A stretch of 64,000 nt of DNA from an uncultured Alistipes sp. (GTDB taxonomy: Bacteria; Bacteroidota; Bacteroidia; Bacteroidales; Rikenellaceae): the NCBI GenBank assembly GCA_938014215.1, contig CALLRW010000016.1, forward strand, positions 1 to 64,000. The letters run 5' to 3'. Of the stretch, positions 17,241-27,190 are shown piece by piece. How positions within the stretch are numbered: the stretch's first letter is position 1; each line of letters starts with the position of its first letter. Under the pieces are notes generated by a model. That model was given only the letters and a program-made list of their open reading frames with translations, ran no database searches and had not been told where the DNA came from. The position numbers and the translations under genes are program-made.

Positions 17241-18917
17241 ATGAAAAACCTGATATTCAGATCCATTCTCGCAACGCTGTGTGCCGGCACGGTCGCGGGC
17301 TGCAGCGATTTCCTCGACACGAGCCTCGATCGGAACGAAACCGGGGAGACGATCGAGACGACGCTCGGTACGCTGTGGAAACTGGGCAATGCCTTCTATA
17401 CGCCGCTGACCAACGGCTACACGGTGCTCGATTCGAACCTCTTTGCCGCCGCCACGGACGAGGCGCAGCAGACCAAGGCCCAGTGTGACGCCAACTACTT
17501 CAACCAGGGGGTCATCAATGCCAACCTGAATCCCATCTCGAACCTCTATACGAACTATTACGAGGGCATTCGCGCCGCCAACTTCTTCCTGGACTACACG
17601 GCCAACGGCAAGGGTGACTATATGGTCGGCATGAACCGCGATACGATCAAGGACCGCCCCTCGTACGAACGGGATCTGGCTTCGCTGCATTACTACCAGG
17701 CCGAAGCCCACATCGCGCGGGCCTTCTACTACACCGAACTGCTCAAGCAGTATGGCGGAGTGCCCATCGTCGAGAGTCAGTATGCGAAGGATCGTTTCGT
17801 GGCGCGTTCGTCGTACGACGAGGTGGTCGACTATATCGTCAGCGAGATCGACCAGTACAAGGACAAACTGGCCGTCAACTGGGATGAATACACCGAGCGT
17901 AACGGCCGTTTCACGTTGGGTGCCGCTCTGGCCATCAAGTCGCGGGCGCTGCTCTATGCGGCTTCGCCGCTGAACAACCCCACGCAGGATCCGGCCAAGT
18001 GGGAGGCTGCCGCGGCGGCGGCCTATGAGCTGATCAGCAACGGCCAGCTCAGCTACTCGCTCGACAGCGATTACGGTGCCTATTTCCGCGACAACCGCAG
18101 CCTGAGCAGTTCGGAGACGATCTACGTGGTTCGCCGCGAGAAGTCGAACGACATGGAGAAGAACAACTATCCGATCGCTACGCAGGGCGGAGCCTCGGGC
18201 GTGACGCCGACGCAGAATCTGGTCGACGCTTATGAATGGATCGGAGCGGAGGATCCCGCCAATCCCTATGCCAACCGCGATCCCCGTCTGGAGGCGAGCA
18301 TCGTGACCAACGGCAGTACGTGGAACGGCCGTACGATCGACCAGTCGGCGGGAGCTTCGGATGATATGGCCCAGCCCAATGCCAGCCGGACGGGCTACTA
18401 CCTCAAGAAGTTCCTGACCGACAACCTGAATCTGACGCAGGGTGCCACGACGCAGCACAACTGGGTGGTGTTCCGCTATGCCGAGATCCTGCTCAACTAT
18501 GCCGAGGCGATGAACGAGGCCTATGGTCCTGACGTTAACAACGGTTATACGCTGACCGCGCGTGAAGCCCTGCAGATGGTCCGCGACCGGGCCAGCATGC
18601 AACTCCCCGAGACCGAGATCGAAGCCAAGCCGGGTGATCGGGACGCGTTCCGCAAGGTCATTAAGCGCGAACGCCGGATCGAACTGGCTTTCGAGGACCA
18701 CCGCTACTGGGATCTGCTGCGTTGGAAGGATGCCATGGAGGTGCTTAACCAGCCGGTTTACGGTGTGAAGATCACCAAAAACGGGGAGAACAGCTGGTCG
18801 TATGAGAAGGTGGAGGTAGCAAAACGCACCTTCCTTGAGCGGAACTACTACATGCCCTTCTCGCGTTCGGAGGTCGAGAATTCGAACCATACGCTCGAAC
18901 AGAATCCCGGATATTAG
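17241..18917 (+). CDS. SusD-like outer-membrane lipoprotein (pair 2)
   Basis: A 558-residue SusD/RagB lipoprotein. The start is set at the second ATG, which opens the signal peptide MKNLIFRSILATLCAG with lipobox VAGC (Cys21); the ATG at 17229 would add four residues. Family features include EAHIARAFYYTELLKQYGGVPIVES, VVFRYAEILLNYAEAMNEAYG, KRERRIELAFEDHRYWDLLRWKDAM and the terminal EQNPGY, which matches the end of the first SusD. It should form the binding lid of the second SusC. Low similarity to the first SusD outside these signatures suggests a different ligand preference. Confidence 0.94.
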   Translation: MKNLIFRSILATLCAGTVAGCSDFLDTSLDRNETGETIETTLGTLWKLGNAFYTPLTNGYTVLDSNLFAAATDEAQQTKAQCDANYFNQGVINANLNPISNLYTNYYEGIRAANFFLDYTANGKGDYMVGMNRDTIKDRPSYERDLASLHYYQAEAHIARAFYYTELLKQYGGVPIVESQYAKDRFVARSSYDEVVDYIVSEIDQYKDKLAVNWDEYTERNGRFTLGAALAIKSRALLYAASPLNNPTQDPAKWEAAAAAAYELISNGQLSYSLDSDYGAYFRDNRSLSSSETIYVVRREKSNDMEKNNYPIATQGGASGVTPTQNLVDAYEWIGAEDPANPYANRDPRLEASIVTNGSTWNGRTIDQSAGASDDMAQPNASRTGYYLKKFLTDNLNLTQGATTQHNWVVFRYAEILLNYAEAMNEAYGPDVNNGYTLTAREALQMVRDRASMQLPETEIEAKPGDRDAFRKVIKRERRIELAFEDHRYWDLLRWKDAMEVLNQPVYGVKITKNGENSWSYEKVEVAKRTFLERNYYMPFSRSEVENSNHTLEQNPGY

Positions 18918-18961
18918 TGTAGTTTTACAGAGTCGATGAGAAATCCTAAAAGTGAACGACT

Positions 18962-19537
18962 ATGAATATGAGCAAGAAATTTGTGCTGTTCCTGGCATCG
19001 GTGTGCATGATGCTGACCTTTGCGGGCTGCGAGGGGGATGGTGATGCCGATTACGGCTTTGGCAAGATATACATGCCCCAGGCACTCTCCACGGGCGGCC
19101 TGAACAACTCCTATACCGTTCCTTCGGGAGGCGGCGAATACACCTACAACTTCCGGGTGACGGAGAGTCGGGTAAAGATCATCCTGGGTGTGATGCGTTC
19201 GGGCAAGATCTCCGATGCGAAAGGCTTCTCGGTGACGGTCTATACCTCGGAGGAGGAGTCGGCAGCCTCGGCGTCGCAGTTTGGTGGCGAGGTGATGCCT
19301 GCTGACTTCTACGAGCCGCTGCCGCAGACGGTTACGGTCGCTGCCGGCAAGTCGGGCGAGACCTTCTATCTGGAGATTCCCCGCAGCAAGCTCGAGGATC
19401 CGGCCCATGCGGGAAAGAAGTATGTCCTCTCGGTCGGGATTGCCGATCCGACGGCCTACGAACTCTCCGATACGGGAACCCGTACCGCGGTGATCGTCAA
19501 TGTCGATGAACTGAACCAGGTCATCGATACCCTCTGA
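18962..19537 (+). CDS. DUF1735-like surface lipoprotein
   Basis: A 191-residue lipoprotein (lipobox FAGC, Cys23; an alternative ATG two codons later gives the same mature protein). The single beta-sandwich-like domain has the DUF1735 pattern: KIYMPQA, a GG-turn before the central strands, DFYEPLPQTVTVAAGKSGETFYLEI and GKKYVLSVGI. In this phylum the domain often sits at the N-terminus of surface glycan-binding or GH18-like lipoproteins; here it is the entire protein. Its place after the second SusD suggests a small accessory glycan-binding or complex-stabilising subunit, which is inference. Confidence 0.75.
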   Translation: MNMSKKFVLFLASVCMMLTFAGCEGDGDADYGFGKIYMPQALSTGGLNNSYTVPSGGGEYTYNFRVTESRVKIILGVMRSGKISDAKGFSVTVYTSEEESAASASQFGGEVMPADFYEPLPQTVTVAAGKSGETFYLEIPRSKLEDPAHAGKKYVLSVGIADPTAYELSDTGTRTAVIVNVDELNQVIDTL

Positions 19538-19567
19538 ACCCAAACCGAACTATTAACCTTCGGGAAT

Positions 19568-19595
19568 GATATGCCTCCACAACGGGAGGCATATC
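19568..19595 (+). terminator. Stem-loop between transport and enzyme genes
   Basis: A perfect 11-bp inverted repeat, GATATGCCTCC / GGAGGCATATC, with a 6-base loop sits between the DUF1735 gene and the next hydrolase. The T tract after it is poor (GTTTCC), so it may be a leaky terminator or an mRNA-stability element that lowers expression of the downstream enzymes. Confidence 0.5.
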
Positions 19596-19620
19596 GTTTC
19601 CGTGAATCAGACCTTTACGT

Positions 19621-21279
19621 ATGAGAATTCTTTCACTCCTTTTCAGCATTCTGGTGCTGAGCAGTTGCGGCGGGCGGTTCCATTCGGTGGAGCCCTCGAC
19701 GCACTCCCCGAAACTTTACGAACGCACGGACTTTACGGTGTTGTTGACCGCCAACTATCAGAATGCCTATCTGCAGGAAGAGGTGGCGCTGGATATGCTG
19801 ATTGAGACCCCTTCGGGCGAGGAGCTTCTGTTGCCGTGCTTCTGGGTCGAGGGTGATTCCGGTGCCGAATCGCGCTGGGAGGCCCGTTTCACGCCTCAGG
19901 AGCTGGGGCGTTATCGCTGCCGTTTCCGTCTGAGCGAACGGGGCGAAGAGGTTGCGCTTTCACGGCCGGTCAAACTCGATGTGCAGCCTGCCGAGGAGGG
20001 ACATCGCGGTATTCTCCACGTGCGTGACAACTGGACGCTGGTCTACGACGACGGGACTCCCTTCCGCGGTGTGGGTGAGAACATCTGCTGGGAGTCGCGC
20101 GAGAACGACGACTCGAAGTTCTTCAAGGAGCTGCATGAACAGCACGACCGCTACAACTACGACTACATGCTGCCGCTCTTTGCCCGCAACGGCGGAAACT
20201 TCATCCGCGTGTGGATGTGCTCGTTCAACTTCCCGATCGATCAGCACGACAACTTCAACAACCTGCGTTACAAGCCCTCTGATGCCTATTTCAATCCGAG
20301 TGCCGTCGAGCGGCTGGATCACTTTGTCGAACTGGCCGAGCAACTGGGCATCCATGTCATGCTCTGCATGGGACAGGGAGCCGTGCCGGCCGACCGGGCA
20401 TTCTTCACCGGAGAGGAGCAGGCGCAGCGTTACATGAACCGCCTGCGCTATATCGTGGCCCGCTGGGGATACAGCCCGGCGATCGGCATGTGGGAGTTCT
20501 TCAACGAGATCGACAACATCCAGCACCGCAATCCCGGAGGGGTGATTCCCGCCGAGGAGATCGTGGCCTGGCATGCCCGCATGGGGCAGTACCTGAAGAG
20601 CATCGACCCCTTCAAGCACCCCGTCACGACCTCGATCTCGCACCGCGATCTGGAGGGACTGAATTCGGTGCCCTGGCTGGATATCAACCAGAAGCACATC
20701 TATCGCAATACGGCGGTCATTCCCTCGACGATCCACAGCTATGAGGAGCGTTTCGGCAAACCCTACATCATCGGTGAGTTCAGTTACGAGTGGGACTGGT
20801 CGCTGAATTTCGACGACTTTGCCGAGGATATGGACCGTGATTTCCGACGCGGGCTCTGGTACGGACTCTTCTCGCCGACGCCCGTCACGCCGATGAGCTG
20901 GTGGTGGGAGTATTTCGAGAACCGCGGCATGATGACCTATTTCCGGGGCGTGCGTGCGGTTTCCGACCGGATGCTGGCCGCCGGCAACGGCGCCTTCGAG
21001 GAGGTGAAGGCCGAATGCGCACCGCTGGAAGCCATGAGTGTCAAGTGCGGCCGGACGCTCTTCGTCTACCTCTACAACAACTCCGCCAAGGCGGTCAAGG
21101 GGGCTGACTTGAAGGTGGCATCCGCCATCGACGGAACCTATACGGTTGAATGCCTCGACCCGCAGAAGTTCGAGTGGGCGGAGCCCGTCACGGGACGCTC
21201 CGGCGAGGTGCGGATCGATGCCCTCGAGGTCGAACCCTACGGCGAAAGAATCTATCAATTCACCCCTGAAAAACAGTAA
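19621..21279 (+). CDS. DUF5060-type clan GH-A glycoside hydrolase, lipoprotein
   Basis: A 552-residue lipoprotein (lipobox LSSC, Cys16) with the same order of domains as the gene at 94-1809: DUF5060-like beta-sandwich (about residues 24-122), then a clan GH-A barrel. The putative acid/base is E296 in WEFFNEIDN and the nucleophile E386 in IIGEFSYEWDW. Shared segments with the left-edge paralogue include RYIVARWGYS, YLKSIDP, HIYRN and RGLWYG. The specificity is not assigned. One paralogue is lipid-anchored and the other soluble, repeating the anchored/soluble pairing seen for the GH26 enzymes. The gene lies 3 bases before the GH2 genes, so it is co-translated with them. Confidence 0.87.
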   Translation: MRILSLLFSILVLSSCGGRFHSVEPSTHSPKLYERTDFTVLLTANYQNAYLQEEVALDMLIETPSGEELLLPCFWVEGDSGAESRWEARFTPQELGRYRCRFRLSERGEEVALSRPVKLDVQPAEEGHRGILHVRDNWTLVYDDGTPFRGVGENICWESRENDDSKFFKELHEQHDRYNYDYMLPLFARNGGNFIRVWMCSFNFPIDQHDNFNNLRYKPSDAYFNPSAVERLDHFVELAEQLGIHVMLCMGQGAVPADRAFFTGEEQAQRYMNRLRYIVARWGYSPAIGMWEFFNEIDNIQHRNPGGVIPAEEIVAWHARMGQYLKSIDPFKHPVTTSISHRDLEGLNSVPWLDINQKHIYRNTAVIPSTIHSYEERFGKPYIIGEFSYEWDWSLNFDDFAEDMDRDFRRGLWYGLFSPTPVTPMSWWWEYFENRGMMTYFRGVRAVSDRMLAAGNGAFEEVKAECAPLEAMSVKCGRTLFVYLYNNSAKAVKGADLKVASAIDGTYTVECLDPQKFEWAEPVTGRSGEVRIDALEVEPYGERIYQFTPEKQ

Positions 21280-21282
21280 GCC

Positions 21283-24144
21283 ATGCGTTTGAATATCGGA
21301 TTTGCCATGCTTTCGCTGTCGTTGCTGGCCTTCGCCGATGGTGCGCAGGCCCAGAAGGAGGCCCGACCGCTTCCGCCGACCAACTTCGGACTGGTCGTTC
21401 CGCAGCCCAAATCGGAACTCCCGAAATCCCAGACTCCGCCCCAGCAGGCCATTCCCAAGGCCAAACGGCCTGTCGAGGTGCGACTCGAGAAGTCGGGTGA
21501 CGCCACGTGGCGCCTTGCCGACGGTTGGGAGATGACCGATGCCGACCGGGTCGTGGCCCGGGGCGGATCGCTCTTCAATCCGGCGTATGATACTTCGGAG
21601 TGGTACAATGCGGTGGTGCCGGGAACGGTGCTCACCACGCTGGTTGAGGCCGGCATCTATCCAGATCCCTACTACGGACTGAACAACCTGGCCATTCCCG
21701 AGAGCCTCTGCCGGCAGGAGTGGTGGTATCGGATCTGTTTCGACAAGCCGGCTGATGCCGCCGGCCGCCGCGTGTGGCTGAACTTCGAAGGCATCAACTA
21801 CCGGGCCGATGTCTGGTTGAACGGTCGTAACCTCGGTGATATCCGCGGTGCCTTCGTCGAGGGACGTTTCGACGTGACGGAGTGCTTTGCCGATCACAAC
21901 GTGCTGGCCGTAAAGATCTATCCGCCCTACAATCCCGGAATTCCGCACGAGCAGTCGAAGGCGGCCGGACGGGGCCCCAACGGCGGCCAGCTGTGTCTGG
22001 ACGGTCCGACCTTCATCAGCTCCGAAGGGTGGGACTGGATTCCCGGCATCCGCGACCGCAACATCGGCATCTGGCAGGATGTCTCGGTTGAATATACGGG
22101 CGACGTCACGCTGGCCTATCCGCAGGTGGTGACCGACCTGCCGCTGCCCGATACCTCGTCGGCCGATGTGACGATCCGTGCGGAGGTGACCAACCATGCG
22201 ACAGAGGCGCGCCGTGTGGTGCTGACGGGCCGTATCGACGGGGTTGCCGAGTTCGAATATCCGGTCGATCTGGCTGCCGGCGAGAGCCGTACGGTGAGCC
22301 TTTCGCCCGAGGAGATTCCGGCACTGCACCTCGATCATCCGCAATTGTGGTGGCCGAACGGCTATGGCGATCAGGCGATGTACGACCTCGATCTGCGGGT
22401 GTCGTGCGACGGTGTCGAATCGGACGGGGAGCAGGTTCGTTTCGGCGTGCGGGAGTTCTCCTATGAACTGACGGCCGATACGCCGCAGGGCGAGGAGATC
22501 CGTTTCGAGTTCCAGCCCACGAACGACGTTCGCGATGGCGAACCGCTGTTCAATACGTTCCATCGCCGCGTCGTACAGCACGAGGTGGTGGTTCCGGCGC
22601 TGCGCGAAGGGGTCGATGTGGCCCGTCTCCGCCGGATCGAAAAGGATGCGACATCGCCCTATCTGGTGCTTCGCTGCAACGGCGTGCGGATCTTCTGCCG
22701 CGGCGGCAACTGGGGTATGGACGACGGCATGAAGCGGGTTTCGCGCGAGCGGCTCGAACCGGCCTTCCGGCTCCATCGCGAGGAGGGATTCAACATGGTG
22801 CGCAACTGGACCGGCGAATCGACCGAGGAGCTCTTCTATACGCTCTGCGACGAGTACGGCATGCTGGTCTGGAACGACTTCTGGATCTCGACCGAGGGCA
22901 GTAATCTGAATGTCAACGACGAAGATCTCTTCCTCGAAAACGCCGTGCAGACGGTCAAGCGATTCCGTAACCATCCGTCGCTTGCGGTCTGGTGTCCGCG
23001 CAACGAGGGCTACGCTACGCCGACGATGGCACCGCGGCTCGAACGGTTGATCGCCCGCGAGGACGGCACCCGTTTCTACAGTCCCAATTCACGCTACATG
23101 AACCTCCGCACGAGCGGCCCGTGGCACTATATCGACGAGAAGGAGTACTTTACCCGACAGGCCTACGGCTTTACGACCGAGTTGGGTTCGCCGTCGGTCC
23201 CCACGGCGGAGTCGATGCGCAAGTTCATTCCCGAGTCGGAGCAGTGGCCCATCAGCGACACGTGGTACTATCATGACCTGCATTTCGGATTGCCGGAGTA
23301 CTGCCAGGCGGTGGACAAGCTCTACGGCAAGGCCGAATCGCTCGACGACTTCTGCCGCAAGGTGCAGTTGATCAACTACGACAGCCACCGGGCGATGCTC
23401 GAAGGGTGGAACAGCCGCATGTGGAACTCCACGTCGGGAGTTCTGTTGTGGATGAGCCATCCGGCCTGGCCGAGCCTCGAGTGGCAGACCTACACGTGGG
23501 ATTTCGAGACCCACGGTTCGTTCTACGGCTGCCGCAAGGCCTGTGAACCGCTCCACGTGCAGGCCAATCCCCACGACGGGCAGGTACTCGTCGTCAATAC
23601 CACCCGCAGCGATTACCGGCGGGCACGGGTTGTCGTTTCACGATATACCTTCGCCGGGAAACGGCTGGATCGTCAGTCGGTGAATGTCGCCGCAATTGCG
23701 GCCAACGGGGTGACGCCGGTCATGAAACTGCAGCCGCTCGAGGGCGATCCGGACCATCTGCTGCGTCTGGAGCTCTTCGTCGGCGGGAAACGCGTGTCGG
23801 TCAACGACTATCTGCGCAGTACGGATCGGGACTTCACGGCGCTGAACGAGGTGGCGATGCCGTCTCTCCGGGCGCGGCTGATTGCGTCGCACGACGAAGC
23901 GGGCGTTCGCCGGGTGCAGGTCGAGGTGACCAATACGACCTCGACAACTGCCTTGTCCGTCAAGTTTAACATCCGCAGAGCCGCCAATGGCGAGGCCATT
24001 CTGCCGGCCTACATTTCGGAGGGGTATATCCATTTGCTGCCCGGTGAGCGGCGGATCGTCGAGGCGGAGTTCTCCGCGGAGGACGACGCGTTTCTCTCGG
24101 CCGAGGGGTATAATTTCGACCGGGTGGAGCTGCTGAGTCTTTGA
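21283..24144 (+). CDS. GH2 beta-mannosidase-like exo-glycosidase
   Basis: A 953-residue secreted or periplasmic GH2 enzyme with a signal peptide to about residue 23. The order is jelly-roll sugar-binding domain (about 65-275), immunoglobulin-like domain (about 285-390), TIM barrel (about 465-760) and C-terminal beta domains. The putative acid/base is E575 in WCPRNEG and the nucleophile E633 in FTTELGSPS, the form seen in the GH2 subgroup containing mannosidases and exo-glucosaminidases rather than in beta-galactosidases. In this locus, release of terminal beta-mannose from oligosaccharides is the best guess. An unusual Pro/Gln/Lys-rich segment at about residues 28-62 precedes the first domain. 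The stop codon overlaps the start region of the next GH2 gene. Confidence 0.88.
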   Translation: MRLNIGFAMLSLSLLAFADGAQAQKEARPLPPTNFGLVVPQPKSELPKSQTPPQQAIPKAKRPVEVRLEKSGDATWRLADGWEMTDADRVVARGGSLFNPAYDTSEWYNAVVPGTVLTTLVEAGIYPDPYYGLNNLAIPESLCRQEWWYRICFDKPADAAGRRVWLNFEGINYRADVWLNGRNLGDIRGAFVEGRFDVTECFADHNVLAVKIYPPYNPGIPHEQSKAAGRGPNGGQLCLDGPTFISSEGWDWIPGIRDRNIGIWQDVSVEYTGDVTLAYPQVVTDLPLPDTSSADVTIRAEVTNHATEARRVVLTGRIDGVAEFEYPVDLAAGESRTVSLSPEEIPALHLDHPQLWWPNGYGDQAMYDLDLRVSCDGVESDGEQVRFGVREFSYELTADTPQGEEIRFEFQPTNDVRDGEPLFNTFHRRVVQHEVVVPALREGVDVARLRRIEKDATSPYLVLRCNGVRIFCRGGNWGMDDGMKRVSRERLEPAFRLHREEGFNMVRNWTGESTEELFYTLCDEYGMLVWNDFWISTEGSNLNVNDEDLFLENAVQTVKRFRNHPSLAVWCPRNEGYATPTMAPRLERLIAREDGTRFYSPNSRYMNLRTSGPWHYIDEKEYFTRQAYGFTTELGSPSVPTAESMRKFIPESEQWPISDTWYYHDLHFGLPEYCQAVDKLYGKAESLDDFCRKVQLINYDSHRAMLEGWNSRMWNSTSGVLLWMSHPAWPSLEWQTYTWDFETHGSFYGCRKACEPLHVQANPHDGQVLVVNTTRSDYRRARVVVSRYTFAGKRLDRQSVNVAAIAANGVTPVMKLQPLEGDPDHLLRLELFVGGKRVSVNDYLRSTDRDFTALNEVAMPSLRARLIASHDEAGVRRVQVEVTNTTSTTALSVKFNIRRAANGEAILPAYISEGYIHLLPGERRIVEAEFSAEDDAFLSAEGYNFDRVELLSL

Positions 24145-24170
24145 TGGCAAACCGTAATGTAGGGAAGTGT

Positions 24171-27164
24171 ATGAAAACGAATTGTCTGACCCTGTGTGCC
24201 CTGGCCATTGCGGGTGTCGGCTATGCCGAGCCGGCAGATTCCACCTGCAATATCGCTCTGAATCGGGCCTGTTACCAGTCTGCTGCGGCCGATTACGACC
24301 ATACGGCTCACCTGACGACCGATGGCCATGAGGATACCTTCTGGCTGAGTTCCGACGAACCGTCGCCCTGGATCTATGTCGATCTGGGAGCCGAGTTGTC
24401 GTTCGACAGGGTGGTGGTCGCCTGGGGCGAACACCATGCTGCGGACTACACGATCGAGGCTGCCGATGCGGGGAGCCCCTCCTCTCCGGAGAGGTGGCGG
24501 CGCGTGGCCCGGCGGGCGGACTTTGCGGGCGGAATGGACGAGATGACATTCGGAAGCCGTGAAGCCCGCTACGTGCGGATCCGGTGCGAGAACCCGGATC
24601 GTGAAAATCTCGAGATCCGCGAATTCTCGGTTTACGGTCCCGAACGTTGTGTCGTGGAGTCGCTTCCCGAGCGGAATGCGCTGATCGAAGGACGCTATCT
24701 GCTGCGCAACAACGACTGGTCGCTGCAGCGCAGCTCCTATGTCGACGGGGATGGGGAGCGGGTCTCCTCGCCGGGGTTCAACACCGAAGGGTGGATCCCG
24801 GCCCAGGTTCCCGGGACGGTGCTCGGCAGCTATCTGGCAATCGGAGCGCTGCCCGATCCGAATTACGGGGCACAGCAGCTGATGATCTCCGACGAGTTTT
24901 TCACGGCGGACTTCTGGTATCGCAACGTGTTTGAACTTCCGGCGGAGTTCTCCGGCCGGCGGATTTGGCTCCATTTCGACGGGGTGAACTGGAAGGCCGA
25001 CGTCTTTGTCAACGGCCGTCGGGCCGGACGCATCGAAGGGGCCTTCATCCGCTCGTCGTTCGACGTGACGGAGCTGGTGCGGGCCGGAGAACGGAACGTG
25101 GTGGCCGTGCTCGTGCACCGCAACGACCATCCCGGAGCCGTTACCGAGCAGCATCTGAACGATCCCGACGACAACGGCGGCATCATCGGACTCGACAGCC
25201 CGACCTTTCTGGCCAGCATCGGCTGGAACTGGATGCCGACCATCCGCGGGCGCAATACCGGCATCTGGAACGATGTCTATCTTGCGGCAACGGACGATGT
25301 TGTCCTTTCGGACCCCTTCGTGAAGACGATCCTCCCGCTGCCCGATACGTCGCGTGCGGATCTGGAGATCGAGGTCGGCCTCGAAAACCGGGCCGACCGT
25401 CCGGTCCGGGGCACGATCGAGGGAAAGATCGGGGAGGTGAGCTTCTCGATGCCGGTCGAGCTTTCGGCCTCCGAACGTCGGACGGTGCGGCTCACACCGG
25501 CGGAGTTTCCGCAGCTGCGCTTCAACCATCCGCGGCTGTGGTGGCCCAACGGTTATGGCGACCAGCCTCTCTACACGCTGGATCTGGCTTTTCGGCAGGG
25601 TGACCGGGTCTCCGATACGGAGCGGGTGGTTTTCGGAATCCGTCAGTATGCCTATACGGTCGTAAACAACAATTTCCGGATCTGGGTGAACGGTTTTCCC
25701 GTCATCGTACGGGGCGGCAACTGGGGCATGGCCGATGCCTTGCTGCATTGCGATGCAGAACGTTACGACACCTATGTGCGGCTGCATCGGGAGATGAATC
25801 TGAATATGATCCGCAACTGGATCGGCATGGAGGGTAACGACGAGTTCTACGAGGCGTGCGATCGTTGCGGCATCATGATCTGGGACGACTTCTGGCTGGC
25901 CAATCCCGTCGACGGCCCCCATCCGACGGACAATGCAATGTTCATGCGCAACGTGCGCGACAAGATCCGTCATTTCCGCAATCACGCTTCCGTCGCGGTC
26001 TGGACGGGGCGCAACGAGGGATATCCGCCTGCCGAGCTCGATTCGGCGATGCGCTATACGACCGGACTGCTCGACGGAACGCGCTATTACCTGTCGAGTT
26101 CGGCCCATGCCCCGGTGACGGGACTCGGCCCCTACGAGACGAAGGATCCCAGGTGGTATTTCGCCAATCGGGGTACGACGTTCCACAGCGAGCAGGGAAT
26201 TGTGACGCCACCCAACATCGAGAGTCTGCGGGCCATGATGCCGGCCGGGTCGTTGTGGCCGATCAACGATATGTGGGGCCTCCACGACTGGACGCAGCCT
26301 CGCGTGCAGATCTTTACCGACGACATGACGCGCAGTTACGGTGAACCGCGGAGTGCCGAGGATTTCTGCCGCAAGGCCCAGATGCTCAACATGGAGGGGC
26401 CGAAGGCACTGATGGAGGCGTGGCAAAGCAACCGCGGTCCGGGCGTTATGGTCTGGATGTCCCATCCGGCCTGGCCGTCGCTCATCTGCCAGACCTACGA
26501 CTACTATTACGAACCGACGGCTGCCTACTTTGCCTTCCGGACAGCATGCGAACCGGTCCATGTGATGTGGCGTGCCGACAACGAGAAGGTGCAGGTCGTC
26601 AACAATACGCGGGAGGATCTCACGGGGCTGAAGGTGGCATGCGAGGTGTACGATCTGTCCGGCCGGAGAGTCGAACGGTTCGATGCGACGGTCGATGCTC
26701 CGTCGAACAGCGTGAACGACGTGCGGACGATGACCTATCCCGCGGAGATCTCCTCCGTGCATTTCATCCGGCTGACTCTGTGTGATTCCAGGGGGCAGCG
26801 TCTGTCGTCGAATTTCTACTGGCGGGGAGTGCAATACCTCGATTATCGCGATCTGACCGGTATGGTGAAGGCCTCGCCGAGGGTTTCGGCCGTGCATCGG
26901 CGGATGGGCGACCGCGAGGTGGTGACCGTATCGCTCGACAACCGGACCGACCGTGTGGTGCTGATGCTGCGCCTGCTGCTGGTCGATCGGCAGACGGGTG
27001 AACGCATCCTGCCGGCCATCTACGAGGATAACTACCTGTCGCTCGTCCCCGGCGAGTCGCGTGAGGTGACCATCTCGTTTGATGCTGCGGAGCAGGCACG
27101 GGACTATACGCTGCGGGTCGAGGGGTGGAATACGCCGCGCGGCAGTTGTCCCGTCCGGAGATAA
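24171..27164 (+). CDS. GH2 beta-mannosidase-like enzyme with N-terminal F5/8 type C domain
   Basis: A 997-residue exported GH2 protein. The start is placed at the ATG opening MKTNCLTLCALAIAGVGYA; an in-frame ATG at 24144 overlaps the previous stop (TGATG) and is an alternative. Residues 25-156 form a discoidin-like (F5/8 type C) carbohydrate-binding domain (NIALNRACYQS, HLTTDGHEDTFW, IYVDLG, ARYVRIR). The GH2 part follows, with putative acid/base E616 in WTGRNEGYPP and nucleophile E674 in FHSEQG. The two tandem GH2 genes share many blocks and look like an old duplication, one copy having gained the binding domain. The likely substrate is beta-mannosides, but this is not proven by sequence. 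Confidence 0.87.
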   Translation: MKTNCLTLCALAIAGVGYAEPADSTCNIALNRACYQSAAADYDHTAHLTTDGHEDTFWLSSDEPSPWIYVDLGAELSFDRVVVAWGEHHAADYTIEAADAGSPSSPERWRRVARRADFAGGMDEMTFGSREARYVRIRCENPDRENLEIREFSVYGPERCVVESLPERNALIEGRYLLRNNDWSLQRSSYVDGDGERVSSPGFNTEGWIPAQVPGTVLGSYLAIGALPDPNYGAQQLMISDEFFTADFWYRNVFELPAEFSGRRIWLHFDGVNWKADVFVNGRRAGRIEGAFIRSSFDVTELVRAGERNVVAVLVHRNDHPGAVTEQHLNDPDDNGGIIGLDSPTFLASIGWNWMPTIRGRNTGIWNDVYLAATDDVVLSDPFVKTILPLPDTSRADLEIEVGLENRADRPVRGTIEGKIGEVSFSMPVELSASERRTVRLTPAEFPQLRFNHPRLWWPNGYGDQPLYTLDLAFRQGDRVSDTERVVFGIRQYAYTVVNNNFRIWVNGFPVIVRGGNWGMADALLHCDAERYDTYVRLHREMNLNMIRNWIGMEGNDEFYEACDRCGIMIWDDFWLANPVDGPHPTDNAMFMRNVRDKIRHFRNHASVAVWTGRNEGYPPAELDSAMRYTTGLLDGTRYYLSSSAHAPVTGLGPYETKDPRWYFANRGTTFHSEQGIVTPPNIESLRAMMPAGSLWPINDMWGLHDWTQPRVQIFTDDMTRSYGEPRSAEDFCRKAQMLNMEGPKALMEAWQSNRGPGVMVWMSHPAWPSLICQTYDYYYEPTAAYFAFRTACEPVHVMWRADNEKVQVVNNTREDLTGLKVACEVYDLSGRRVERFDATVDAPSNSVNDVRTMTYPAEISSVHFIRLTLCDSRGQRLSSNFYWRGVQYLDYRDLTGMVKASPRVSAVHRRMGDREVVTVSLDNRTDRVVLMLRLLLVDRQTGERILPAIYEDNYLSLVPGESREVTISFDAAEQARDYTLRVEGWNTPRGSCPVRR

Positions 27165-27190
27165 TTCTGAAAATTCAAACGAAGTTAGCC

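Noticed and set aside
14334..18890. Very long minus-strand reading frame (1518 codons) opposite the second SusC/SusD pair
   Set aside because: It is antisense to two well-recognised genes and results from GC-rich codon bias; its sequence shows no domain and low-complexity Val/Arg/Gly/Asp composition.
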